A stretch of 7,971 nucleotides of DNA from GCA-003244245 sp052390495. GTDB taxonomy: Bacteria > Actinomycetota > Actinomycetes > Mycobacteriales > Pseudonocardiaceae. The DNA is taken from the NCBI GenBank assembly GCA_052390495.1, contig JBQTGW010000066.1, positions 1 through 7,971 on the forward strand, written 5' to 3'. The translations under genes were made by a program, and so were the position numbers. Each line of letters starts with the position of its first letter. Within the stretch, counting starts at the first letter, position 1. This document shows, one piece after another, positions 1 through 6,687 of the stretch. The notes beneath the pieces are model-generated. The model had not been told where the DNA came from and did not search any database. It saw nothing but the letters and a program-made list of their open reading frames with translations.

Positions 1-247
1 GTGGCGTGGTGGAGCGCGCCAGGCCCGGCTGGCAGTGCTGCTGCGTGGGCTGCACGAGGTTGAGCTGACCCGCGAACGAGCCCGGCGCATCGGCGCACTC
101 CTTGGCCAGGCCCGCAGCTGCGACGTCATCGACGCCTCGATCATCGACGCCGCTGCCGACGGCGACGAGATCTTGACCTCCGATCCGGACGACATCACAG
201 TGCTCGCGCAGCACAGCCGCAAAAACCTCATCGTCACCCGGGTGTGA
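1..247 (+). CDS. PIN-domain (VapC-like) protein, C-terminal part, cut by window edge
   Basis: The reading frame is open from base 2 and gives 81 residues ending at TGA 245-247. It begins WRGGARQARLA, which in actinobacterial PIN toxins of this subgroup directly follows an N-terminal half ending in GVVAQ(V). The fragment carries the last two acidic clusters of the PIN active site: Asp44 in DVIDA and Asp61 in TSDPDD. The first catalytic Asp and the start codon lie outside the window. PIN proteins are Mg-dependent ribonucleases, usually toxins of toxin-antitoxin pairs; the antitoxin, if any, is not visible. Its 3' end overlaps the convergent TIR-NB-ARC-TPR gene by 14 nt. What is seen is the C-half only, so whether this copy is intact upstream is unknown. 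The matching N-half lies at 6487-6615 in this same window. Confidence 0.75.
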   Translation, partial: WRGGARQARLAVLLRGLHEVELTRERARRIGALLGQARSCDVIDASIIDAAADGDEILTSDPDDITVLAQHSRKNLIVTRV

Positions 248-2840
248 CCTGATCCTGCGCCTCACCCAAGAGACGCAGGGCGGCGGCGAGGTTGTCGGCC
301 GCTTTCCGGGTACGCGGGTGGTCGTCGCCGAACACCCGCCGCGCTCGGCTGAGCGTGTCCTCGCTGAGCTGCCGCGCTGCCTCGACATCACCCATCGCGT
401 GCAGGGCGGCGGCAAGATTGTTCGCGGCATCCATGGTGAAGTGGCTCTCGTCGCCGAGTACCCGTCGCGCTCGGGTGAGTGTCTCTGCACTGAGGTGCCG
501 CGCTGCCTCGACATCGCCGAGCGCGTGCAGGTCAGCGGCAAGGTAGTTGGCGCAGTCCATGGTCCAGCTGTGGTCTTCACCGAGGATCCGCCGGGCTCGG
601 GCGAGGCCGTCTTCGTGCAACTGTCGCGCTGCTTCGGCCTGGCCGAGCGCGTACAGATCGCGGCCGAGGGCGTTGGCTGCGTTAATGCTGTACGGATGAT
701 CGTCGCCGAGCACCCGCTGGCGGTGGACGAGGGCGTCGTTATGCAGCTGTCTGGCCGTCTCGACCTCGCCCAGTTCGCGCAGGTTGTCGGCGAGGTTATG
801 GGCTGTGCGCCAGACGTCGGTGTGGTCGTCGCCGAGCACGTGTCGCTGGCGAGCGAAGGTGTCGACGTTGAGCTGCCGGGCCTGCTCGAATGCACCCATC
901 ACGTGCAGACAGACCGCGAGAGTATGAGCGGCCTGCAGAGTGTCGGGATGGTCGTCACTGAGCACCCGGCGACACCGAGCGAGGGTGTCCTCGCCGAGCG
1001 GGCGGGCTTGGCTGTAGGGGCCGACGTTGAGGAGGAGACGGACCAGGATATAGGCGGCTCGCAGGGTGTGCCGATCATCAGGTCCGAGCCGCTCGCTCCA
1101 CTGCCGGTGGAGGTGTTCAGCGAGGTTACGGGCAGGGTGGCTCTCGCCACGGTCGCCCAGATACCAGGCGGCTCGGCAGGCCAGGTCCCATAGGTCAGGT
1201 CTGGAACTGGTGGCCGGGTCGATGGCCAGCAGATGCGGCAGGATCCGTGCCCAGCCTGGCCAGCACGCCGGGTCCCGTTCGTCACCAGGATCCGCCGCGA
1301 CCAGCAGCGCCTGGGCGTAGGCCCGATAAACGGCAGTGTCCTCGGCGGTGAGTTGGTCGCGGAGAACGGTTTGGGTGAGCCGGTGCAGCTGCAGCCCGCG
1401 GTCGATGCGGGCCAGGCCGTAGCTGCCGACCCGGCCGAGACTACGATGCGCCGCAACCGGACTGCTTACGACGGCGATTAGCGCCGCCAGCTCCGGCGGC
1501 CGGTCATCGCCGGTAGCGTCAATAGGGTGGAGCAAGATGTCGGCGGGGATGGGCTCGGGGGCGAGGAACGTGCCGATCCGCACCAGAGCGAGCGCGGCTG
1601 GATCGACCTCGGCGAGGCGATCGGTGGATACCCGGATCGCCGCGGTGAGTGAGAGTGGGTGGCTCTGCGGCGGGTTCTCGTCGAGCAATGTCTCCGCCTG
1701 GGTCTCCAGCAGCTCCAAGTACTGCTCAACTGGTATACCGGTCTCGGCCAGGAACCCCGCCGCCTGAGCCAACGCCAGCGGCAGATCCCCGAGCTCCTCA
1801 GCCAGCCGGTCAGCCTCCGCCTTACCGGCGCTGGGCCGGGAGAGGTGGATCAACTTCACCGATTCCGGGCGGGGCAGTACATCGACCGCTACCCGGGCTG
1901 CGAGCTCACCCCAGCCGGGATTGCGGGAGGTGATCAGGATGTGGCCTGGCCCGACGGGCAGCCAAGCACGCAGGTCAGCGGGTGATTCGGCGCTGTCGAG
2001 GATGAGCAGCCAGCGGCCCTGACCCCGTAGGTAGGCGCGCAGTGCCCCGATCGCGCTGGCCGTGTCGGTCTGCGGTGGGGTCAGGCCGAGCTCGACCGCC
2101 AGCGCCGCGTACTGCTCGGCGATCAAGCCGGTCTCCTCGGCGCTGACCGACCACACCACGTCATAGGCCCCGGCGTAGCGGTACGCGTACTCGATCGCCA
2201 TCTGAGTCTTGCCCACCCCACCCACGCCGTGCAAAGCCTGCACCCCGGCCGTCCCTCCGGACACCAACCGCTCCCGCAGCTGCACCAGAGTGGCGTCGCG
2301 GCCGACGAACCCGGGGTTGCGCGGGCCGACGTTCCACACCGCGGGCAATACCCCCGGCAACCGCGGACCCGCCTGTCCCTGGCCGGTCAACGCCCCCGCC
2401 CGGCCGCCGCCGGGAAACCCGGGTTTGCCGTCCGGGCGCACCGGACCCCGTGCTGCCGCGAGCAGCCGGCGCGCCGCCTCGGCCTCGTCTACGCCGAACA
2501 GCTCGACACGTACCAGTGGGCGCAGCAACGATGGCACCGGACAAGGCTCGACCTGCACCGGCACCAACCGGTGCCCACCGCCATCGTCCTTGACCAGCGC
2601 CGAGGTCCACTCCTCAGTGGTGTAACGCAGGTCCTCGAAGTACGCCGGGGAGAGCAACGCCACCACCCGGTTCGCGCCATCCACTGCGCTGTGCATTCTG
2701 GCGACGAAATTTTCCCCTGCCGCCCAGTTCCATAAATCCAGCTCCACGGTGTATCCAGCTTCGGTCAAATGCCAGGCGACCCACTCCGCCCACGCCCGGT
2801 CCCGCCCGGCGTGACTCACGAAGAAATCCACTCCCGCCAC
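234..2840 (-). CDS. TIR - NB-ARC - TPR protein (NLR-like STAND ATPase), copy 1
   Basis: Encodes 868 residues from the preferred GTG at 2840. A TIR domain covers about residues 4-130: it starts GVDFFVSH, has a BB-loop-like stretch near 37-45, and RYTTEEW places Glu77 where TIR NADases keep their catalytic Glu. A Pro/Gly-rich linker (130-165) leads to VWNVGPRNPGFVGR and an NB-ARC domain: P-loop GVGGVGKT 205-212 (Lys211), Walker B LLILD ending at Asp282, TSR 304-306, GDLPLAL 351-357, and an MHD-like LHR 485-487. Residues 585 to the end form six 42-residue TPRs and a partial seventh. All switch motifs look intact. GGAGG (2849-2853) lies 8 nt before GTG 2840 but overlaps the alternative GTG at 2847-2849, so 2840 is chosen. 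It lies 111 bp downstream of its paralogue and may be co-transcribed. Known relatives include bacterial TIR-STAND defence proteins and FxSxx-system TPR proteins; an immune role is inference. Confidence 0.9.
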   Translation of the reverse strand: MAGVDFFVSHAGRDRAWAEWVAWHLTEAGYTVELDLWNWAAGENFVARMHSAVDGANRVVALLSPAYFEDLRYTTEEWTSALVKDDGGGHRLVPVQVEPCPVPSLLRPLVRVELFGVDEAEAARRLLAAARGPVRPDGKPGFPGGGRAGALTGQGQAGPRLPGVLPAVWNVGPRNPGFVGRDATLVQLRERLVSGGTAGVQALHGVGGVGKTQMAIEYAYRYAGAYDVVWSVSAEETGLIAEQYAALAVELGLTPPQTDTASAIGALRAYLRGQGRWLLILDSAESPADLRAWLPVGPGHILITSRNPGWGELAARVAVDVLPRPESVKLIHLSRPSAGKAEADRLAEELGDLPLALAQAAGFLAETGIPVEQYLELLETQAETLLDENPPQSHPLSLTAAIRVSTDRLAEVDPAALALVRIGTFLAPEPIPADILLHPIDATGDDRPPELAALIAVVSSPVAAHRSLGRVGSYGLARIDRGLQLHRLTQTVLRDQLTAEDTAVYRAYAQALLVAADPGDERDPACWPGWARILPHLLAIDPATSSRPDLWDLACRAAWYLGDRGESHPARNLAEHLHRQWSERLGPDDRHTLRAAYILVRLLLNVGPYSQARPLGEDTLARCRRVLSDDHPDTLQAAHTLAVCLHVMGAFEQARQLNVDTFARQRHVLGDDHTDVWRTAHNLADNLRELGEVETARQLHNDALVHRQRVLGDDHPYSINAANALGRDLYALGQAEAARQLHEDGLARARRILGEDHSWTMDCANYLAADLHALGDVEAARHLSAETLTRARRVLGDESHFTMDAANNLAAALHAMGDVEAARQLSEDTLSRARRVFGDDHPRTRKAADNLAAALRLLGEAQDQVTPG
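246..1088 (-). repeat. TPR-encoding 126-bp tandem repeats, copy 1
   Basis: Six full units of exactly 42 codons and a partial seventh follow one another without spacers. Each begins (L/F)G(D/E)(D/E)H and carries a helix-A core like AANNLA, then GxxxxARQL, then (E/D)TLARxRRV. This is the long TPR_10/TPR_12 class found at the C-terminus of actinobacterial NB-ARC proteins. DNA-level similarity between units is high enough that recombination among units is possible. The antisense strand stays open through this region because of the GC-rich third positions. Confidence 0.85.
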
Positions 2841-2951
2841 GCCTCGCACCTCCAGTCACTCGCTCCAGCATGCCCCCGAGGAGTCAATGTCAATAGTGAG
2901 GAATCAATACCATCGACCCGAGACACGACCCGCGTGCGGGCAGACTGCTAC
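2841..2951 (-). promoter_or_regulatory. Spacer between the TIR paralogues; leader of copy 1 with duplicated upstream block
   Basis: This 111-bp spacer is a leader for copy 1. Read on the minus strand, TTGACT (2882-2887) is followed by a G-rich stretch, GTGACTGGAGGTG and the GTG start. The same block lies before copy 2, with TTGACT at 5657-5662, at an identical 42-nt offset from the start. GGAGG at 2849-2853 is the likely ribosome-binding site. Farther upstream the spacer is A/T-richer (TATTGATTC, TTGACATTGACT), which may mark a promoter, but I cannot place a convincing -10 box. No terminator-like hairpin with a T-run is seen after copy 2, so read-through into copy 1 is plausible. Confidence 0.45.
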
Positions 2952-5615
2952 TTAGGTTGGCCGTCGGTGTTCGTGGTGCGGGCTGTCGGTGGGATCGGAA
3001 GTGCTCTGGGGAGTCTGCTCGGCCTCGCCCAAGAGACGCTGGGCGGCGGCGAGGTTATCAGCGGCTGTCCGCGCGCGGGGGTGATCGTCTCCGAAGACGC
3101 GCCGCGCTTGGGCCAGGGTGTCCTCGCTGAGCTGCCGCGCTGCCGCCAGCTCGCCCAGTGCTCGCAGGGCGGCGGCGAGACCGTTTGCGGTGTCTATGGT
3201 GAAGTGGCTCTCCTCGCCGAGTACCTGCCGCGCCCGGGCGAGAGTGTCCGCACCGAGCTGCCGTGCCGCCGCGAACTCGCCGAGCGAGCGCAGGTCATCG
3301 GCCAGGTTCTTGGCGCAGCTCAGGGCCCAGATATGGTCCTCGCCGAAGAGCCGCCGCGCCTGGACGAGAGTGTCCTCGTGTAGTTGTCGCGCCGCGTCGA
3401 GCTGGCCGAGCGCATACAGGTCGCGGCCGAGTTCGTTGGTCGTGAAAACGGTCGTGGGATGCTCGTCGCCGAACACCCGGCGTCGGTATGCGAGGCCGTC
3501 CGCACGTAGCTGGCGGGCTGTCTCGACCTCACCCAGCTCGCGTAGGTTCGAGGCGAGGTTCTGGGTCGTGCGCTCGCAGTCGATATGATCGTCGCCGAGC
3601 ACTCGTCGCCTGCGGGCGAGGGTATCGACGTTGAGCTGTCGAGCCTGCTCGAACGCGCCTCTATGGTGCAGGCAGATCGCGAGAATATGCGCCGCGAACA
3701 GCGTTTCGGGATGGTCGTCGCCGAACACTTTCCGGCACCCAGCCAGCGTGTCCTCCGCGAGCCGGTGGGCTTGGCTGCTGGGGCCGGCGACGACGAGGAG
3801 ACGGACCAGGGTGTAGGCACTGCGCAGGGTGTGCTGGTCGTCTGGCCCGAGCTGATCGCGCCACTGCTGGTGGAGGAGTTCGGCGAACTCACGTGCCGGG
3901 CCGCTCTCGCCGCGGCTGTACAGGTACAAGACGGCGCGGCAGGCCAGGTCCCGCAGGTCGGGGCTGGAGTTGTTGGCTGGGTCGGTGGCCAGGAGATGGG
4001 GCAGGAACCCCGCCCAGCCCGGCCAGCACGCCGGGTTGTTCCACTCGTCACCGGGATCCGCTGCGACCAGCAACGCCTGGGTGTAGGCGCGGTAGGCGGT
4101 GGTGGCGTCGGCGGTGAGCTGGTCGCGGAGGACGGCTTGGGTGAGCCGGTGCAGCTGCAGCCCGGAGTCGATGACGGCGGCGAGACCGAAGCTGCCGACT
4201 CTCGCGAGGCTGCGCAGCGCCGCGACCGGGCTGGCTACGGCGACAGCCAGCGCCTCCAGTTCCGGCGGTCGGCTGTGGCCGGTTGCGGCGATGCGACGGG
4301 TCAGGGTACCGGCGGGGATGGGTTCCGGGGCGAGGAACGCGCTGATCCGCGCCAGCGCCAGCGCGGCCGGGTCGAGCTCGGCGAGGCGGTCGGTGGTGAT
4401 CCGGATCGCCGCGACGAACGAGAGCGGGTGGCTCTCCGGTGGGTACTGGTCGAGCAGTTCCTCCGTCTGGGTTCCGAACAGGACCAGGTAGTCGTCAACC
4501 GGCATGCCGGTCTCGGCCAGGAACCTGGCCGCTTGGGCCAAGGCCAGTGGCAGGTCGCCGAGGGCCTCGGCCAGGCGGTCGGCCTCGGCTTCGCTTGCCC
4601 CGGGCCGGGAGACGCGGATCAGCTCCACCGATTTCGGGCGGGGCAGCACATCGACCTCCACCCGGGCGGCGAGCTCGTCCCAGCCGGGGTTGCGAGAGGT
4701 GATCAGGACGTGTCCGGGGCCGGCGGGCAACCAGTCCCGCAGGTCGCGGGGGGACTCGGCGTTGTCGAGCAGCAACAGCCACCGGCCATGTCCCCGCAGG
4801 TAGGCCCGCAGCGCATTGACCGCTGACGCGGTGTCGGCCTGCGGCGGGGTCAGGTCGAGCTCGACCGCGAGTGCCGCGTACTGCTCGCCGATCAGATCGG
4901 TTTCCCCGGCGCTGACGCTGACCCACCAGACCACGTCATAGGCCCCGGCGTAGCGGTACGCATACTCGATCGTCACCTGGGTCTTGCCGACCCCGCCCAT
5001 GCCATGCAGCGCCTGCACCACCGCCGGCCCACCGGACTGGAGCCGCTCCCGCAGCTGCACCAGCGTGTCGTCCCGCCCGACGAACCCCGGGTTGCGCGGG
5101 CCGACGTTCCACACCGGCGGTAACACCCCCGGCAGCCGCGGACCCGCCGGTTCCTGGCCGGTCCTCGCCCGGCTGCGGCCTCGGCCGGGAAACCCGGGTT
5201 GGCCGTCCGGCCGGGCTGGACCCCGCGCCGCGGCGATCAAGCGGCGAACCGCCTCGGCTTCGTCCACACCGAACAACTCGACGTGCAGCAACGGGCGCAG
5301 CAGCGACGGCATCTCGCACGGCTCGATCTGCACCGGCACCAGCCGCTGCTTCCCCTTGTCGTCCTTGACCAGCGCTGAGGTCCACTCGTCGGTGGTGTAC
5401 CGCCACTGTTCGAAGTAGGCCGGGGAGCACAACGCCACCGTGCGGTCCGCCACGTCTACCGCGCTCTGCATCCTGCTGATGAAGTTCTCGCCCGCCGCCC
5501 AGTCCCAGCAGTCCAGCTCCACGGTGTACTCGGCTGCTTCCAGGTGCCAGCCGACCCACTCCGCCCACGCCCGGTCCCGCCCAACGTGACTGATGAAGAA
5601 GTCCACACCCGCCAC
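2952..5615 (-). CDS. TIR - NB-ARC - TPR protein (NLR-like STAND ATPase), copy 2
   Basis: Encodes 887 residues from GTG 5615. The architecture matches copy 1: TIR about 4-130 with Glu77 in RYTTDEW; linker; VWNVGPRNPGFVGR; P-loop GMGGVGKT 205-212 (Lys211); Walker B ending at Asp284; TSR 306-308; GDLPLAL 353-359; LHR 488-490; TPRs from 589 to about 866. A 20-residue hydrophilic His/Pro/Ser/Thr tail is absent from copy 1. The frame stays open to an ATG at 5744 (930 residues), but the 43 extra residues have no counterpart in copy 1 and would run through its ribosome-binding-site homologue. GGAGG at 5626-5630 sits 10 nt before GTG 5615, the same layout as copy 1, so 5615 is preferred. By eye TIR and NB-ARC are about four-fifths identical to copy 1, with the TPRs less so. 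It is divergent from vapBC. An ATP-dependent sensor with a TIR effector is the family expectation; its ligand is unknown. Confidence 0.9.
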   Translation of the reverse strand: MAGVDFFISHVGRDRAWAEWVGWHLEAAEYTVELDCWDWAAGENFISRMQSAVDVADRTVALCSPAYFEQWRYTTDEWTSALVKDDKGKQRLVPVQIEPCEMPSLLRPLLHVELFGVDEAEAVRRLIAAARGPARPDGQPGFPGRGRSRARTGQEPAGPRLPGVLPPVWNVGPRNPGFVGRDDTLVQLRERLQSGGPAVVQALHGMGGVGKTQVTIEYAYRYAGAYDVVWWVSVSAGETDLIGEQYAALAVELDLTPPQADTASAVNALRAYLRGHGRWLLLLDNAESPRDLRDWLPAGPGHVLITSRNPGWDELAARVEVDVLPRPKSVELIRVSRPGASEAEADRLAEALGDLPLALAQAARFLAETGMPVDDYLVLFGTQTEELLDQYPPESHPLSFVAAIRITTDRLAELDPAALALARISAFLAPEPIPAGTLTRRIAATGHSRPPELEALAVAVASPVAALRSLARVGSFGLAAVIDSGLQLHRLTQAVLRDQLTADATTAYRAYTQALLVAADPGDEWNNPACWPGWAGFLPHLLATDPANNSSPDLRDLACRAVLYLYSRGESGPAREFAELLHQQWRDQLGPDDQHTLRSAYTLVRLLVVAGPSSQAHRLAEDTLAGCRKVFGDDHPETLFAAHILAICLHHRGAFEQARQLNVDTLARRRRVLGDDHIDCERTTQNLASNLRELGEVETARQLRADGLAYRRRVFGDEHPTTVFTTNELGRDLYALGQLDAARQLHEDTLVQARRLFGEDHIWALSCAKNLADDLRSLGEFAAARQLGADTLARARQVLGEESHFTIDTANGLAAALRALGELAAARQLSEDTLAQARRVFGDDHPRARTAADNLAAAQRLLGEAEQTPQSTSDPTDSPHHEHRRPT
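3018..3851 (-). repeat. TPR-encoding 126-bp tandem repeats, copy 2
   Basis: The organisation is the same as in copy 1: units begin at residues 589, 631, 673, 715, 757, 799 and 841 of the protein, all 42 apart, the last one partial. Each unit most resembles the unit at the same place in copy 1; for example, unit 6 has the odd ESHFT in place of DDHPxT in both. The array was therefore duplicated as part of a whole gene, not expanded independently. Confidence 0.85.
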
Positions 5616-5773
5616 GCCCCGTACACCTCCAGTCACCGCCCCAGGATGCCCCGGCAAGTCAAGAATCGATACGTCCGCACTGCGGTAATTTTCACTCACG
5701 CGCCTCACCGGATCGTGTCGGAGCCTACGCACAGTGTCTCTCATACATCTGCTTGCGTTGTATGCTTGTCTGC
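5616..5773. promoter_or_regulatory. Divergent control region between TIR copy 2 and vapBC
   Basis: This 158-bp region separates two divergent transcription units. On the minus strand it holds GGAGG 5626-5630 and the TTGACT block shared with copy 1. A short A/T-rich patch (TAATTTTCACTCA, 5685-5697) may belong to the copy 2 promoter. On the plus side the last 30 bp form the vapBC promoter/operator described separately. An ATG at 5744 on the minus strand could extend copy 2 through this region, but conservation argues against it. Confidence 0.45.
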
Positions 5774-5775
5774 AT
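5743..5775 (+). promoter_or_regulatory. Probable leaderless vapBC promoter with overlapping inverted repeats
   Basis: TATGCT (5761-5766) fits an actinobacterial -10 box and ends 7 nt before the A of the vapB ATG at 5774. Transcription would then start at or next to the start codon, which agrees with the lack of a ribosome-binding site. No good -35 is seen. Two inverted repeats overlap the site: ATACA (5743-5747) with TGTAT (5759-5763), and ATGC (5762-5765) with GCAT (5772-5775). GCTTG also occurs twice (5751, 5764). Ribbon-helix-helix antitoxins bind such short repeats to repress their own operon; the exact operator is inferred. Confidence 0.4.
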
Positions 5776-6010
5776 GAGGACGACTCTGCAGCTCGATGAC
5801 GAACTCGTGGTGCGAGCGAAGATCAGCGCCGCGCGCAGCGGACGGACGTTGAGCCAAGTGATCGAGGATGCACTCCGCCAAGTGCTTGCCTCGCGCGCCG
5901 AACCGGGCCGTCCGAGGGCGTCGGTGCCCACCAGTCCGGGGCGTCCGCGACCGGGCGTGCACCTCGACGACAACGCTGGTCTGCTCGACCTCATGGACGG
6001 CGGTCGGTGA
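5774..6010 (+). CDS. vapB: VapB-type ribbon-helix-helix antitoxin
   Basis: A 78-residue protein beginning MRTTLQLDDELVVRAK. Residues 3-7 fit the DNA-binding beta strand of ribbon-helix-helix (CopG/Arc-type) antitoxins, and residues 9-39 give the two helices (DELVVRAKISAARSG and SQVIEDALRQVL). The tail (41-78) is Pro/Arg-rich and then acidic (HLDDNAGLLDLMDGG), the usual toxin-binding segment. The frame is open back to ATG 5753, but the extra seven residues are unlike the family and would put the -10-like box inside the gene, so 5774 is preferred. Its stop overlaps the vapC start in GTGA (6007-6010), indicating translational coupling. Its expected role is to bind and neutralise VapC and, with it, repress the operon. 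Confidence 0.85.
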   Translation: MRTTLQLDDELVVRAKISAARSGRTLSQVIEDALRQVLASRAEPGRPRASVPTSPGRPRPGVHLDDNAGLLDLMDGGR

Positions 6011-6441
6011 TCCTCTGCGACGTCAATGTCCTGGTGTGCGCCCACAAGGAAGGCGCCGACCGGCATGACGAGTACCGCACCTGGCTGGAGGACGCCATGA
6101 ACGGCGAGGAAGCGTTCGGTGTGTCCGATCTCGTGCTGAGCAGTGTGCTGCGAATCGTGACCCACCCGCGCATCTTCGACCCGCCCAGTAGCTGGGAGCT
6201 GGCCAGAGAGTTCGCCGACGCCGTCCGGTCCGCGCCGAGCGCGGTGCCCGTCGCTCCCGGGCCTCGGCACTGGCAGATCTTCACCGAGCTCGGCGGCAAG
6301 GCAGGCGCTCGCGGCAACCTCGTGCCGGACGCCTGCCTGGCTGCCCTGGCGATCGAGTCCGGTTCAGAGTGGATCACCGCAGACCGCGGCTTCGCGCGCT
6401 ATCCAGGCTTGCGCTTCCGCCACCCGCTGGACCCCGCGTGA
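6007..6441 (+). CDS. vapC: VapC-type PIN-domain ribonuclease toxin
   Basis: A 144-residue protein, normal length for a VapC. MILCDVNVL gives the first catalytic Asp5; NLVPDACLAALAIE gives Asp108; WITADRGF gives Asp126, followed by the usual GLRFRHPL ending. The second acidic position, Glu in most relatives of the SELVLSGFLR type as I recall them, appears as Asp41 (VSDLVLSSVLR), and a further Asp often seen two residues after Asp126 is Gly128. These are mild departures that may or may not weaken cleavage. The GTG start at 6007 overlaps the vapB stop by 4 nt. VapC toxins cut tRNA or rRNA and are held inactive by VapB; the RNA target cannot be read from sequence. Confidence 0.87.
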   Translation: MILCDVNVLVCAHKEGADRHDEYRTWLEDAMNGEEAFGVSDLVLSSVLRIVTHPRIFDPPSSWELAREFADAVRSAPSAVPVAPGPRHWQIFTELGGKAGARGNLVPDACLAALAIESGSEWITADRGFARYPGLRFRHPLDPA

Positions 6442-6486
6442 CCCGACGCTCGGGCCGAGTGTGGACATCGGCGCCGAAGGCGCAGC

Positions 6487-6615
6487 GTGACCCTGATCCT
6501 CGACGCCGGGGCCTTGCTGGCTTATGAGCGCGGTGACCGGACTGTCCACGCATTTCTGGAGCGGGCCAGCCAAACCAAGGTAGACGTGCGAACCACGAGC
6601 GGCGTGGTCGCCCAA
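6487..6615 (+). pseudogene. N-terminal remnant of a PIN-domain toxin, fused in frame to downstream sequence
   Basis: GTG 6487 has a good ribosome-binding site (GAAGG, 6476-6480, 6-nt spacer). The 43 codons begin MTLILDAGALLAYERGDR, with the first catalytic Asp6, and end TTSGVVAQ. Intact relatives continue VWRGGARQ and end about 80 residues later with the remaining catalytic Asps. Here the family match stops at Gln43. The frame then runs through 24 unrelated codons (6616-6687) into the FAH gene without a stop. Lacking two-thirds of its fold, it cannot be an active nuclease. The missing part is encoded at the opposite end of the window (1-247). It may be translated as the head of a 327-residue fusion. 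Confidence 0.75.
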
Positions 6616-6687
6616 GGGCAGACTCTTACCCTCGAATTCATGAGCACAGACGATGTCTCGTGCCTGCTCTTGCTCCATCATGATCTC

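Noticed and set aside
246..1088. CRISPR-like or satellite array suggested by the 126-bp periodicity
   Set aside because: The units are in-frame TPR codons with no spacers and degenerate sequence, a protein repeat.
318..1193. Long plus-strand frame (291 codons) antisense to the TPR region of copy 1
   Set aside because: It mirrors the 42-codon TPR periodicity of the real gene and comes from GC-rich third positions; it has no family features.
2929..2940. CCCGCGTGCGGG palindrome between the TIR genes
   Set aside because: The stem is only four to five pairs with no T-run; too weak for a terminator and common in GC-rich DNA.
3585..4826. Long plus-strand frame (413 codons) antisense to copy 2
   Set aside because: It is a shadow of the TPR and NB-ARC coding strand, with low-complexity Gly/Glu/Val-rich translation and no start signals.
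5616..5744. N-terminal 43-residue extension of TIR copy 2 from ATG 5744
   Set aside because: It is not conserved in copy 1, it translates the ribosome-binding-site homologue, and the TIR fold starts just after GTG 5615.
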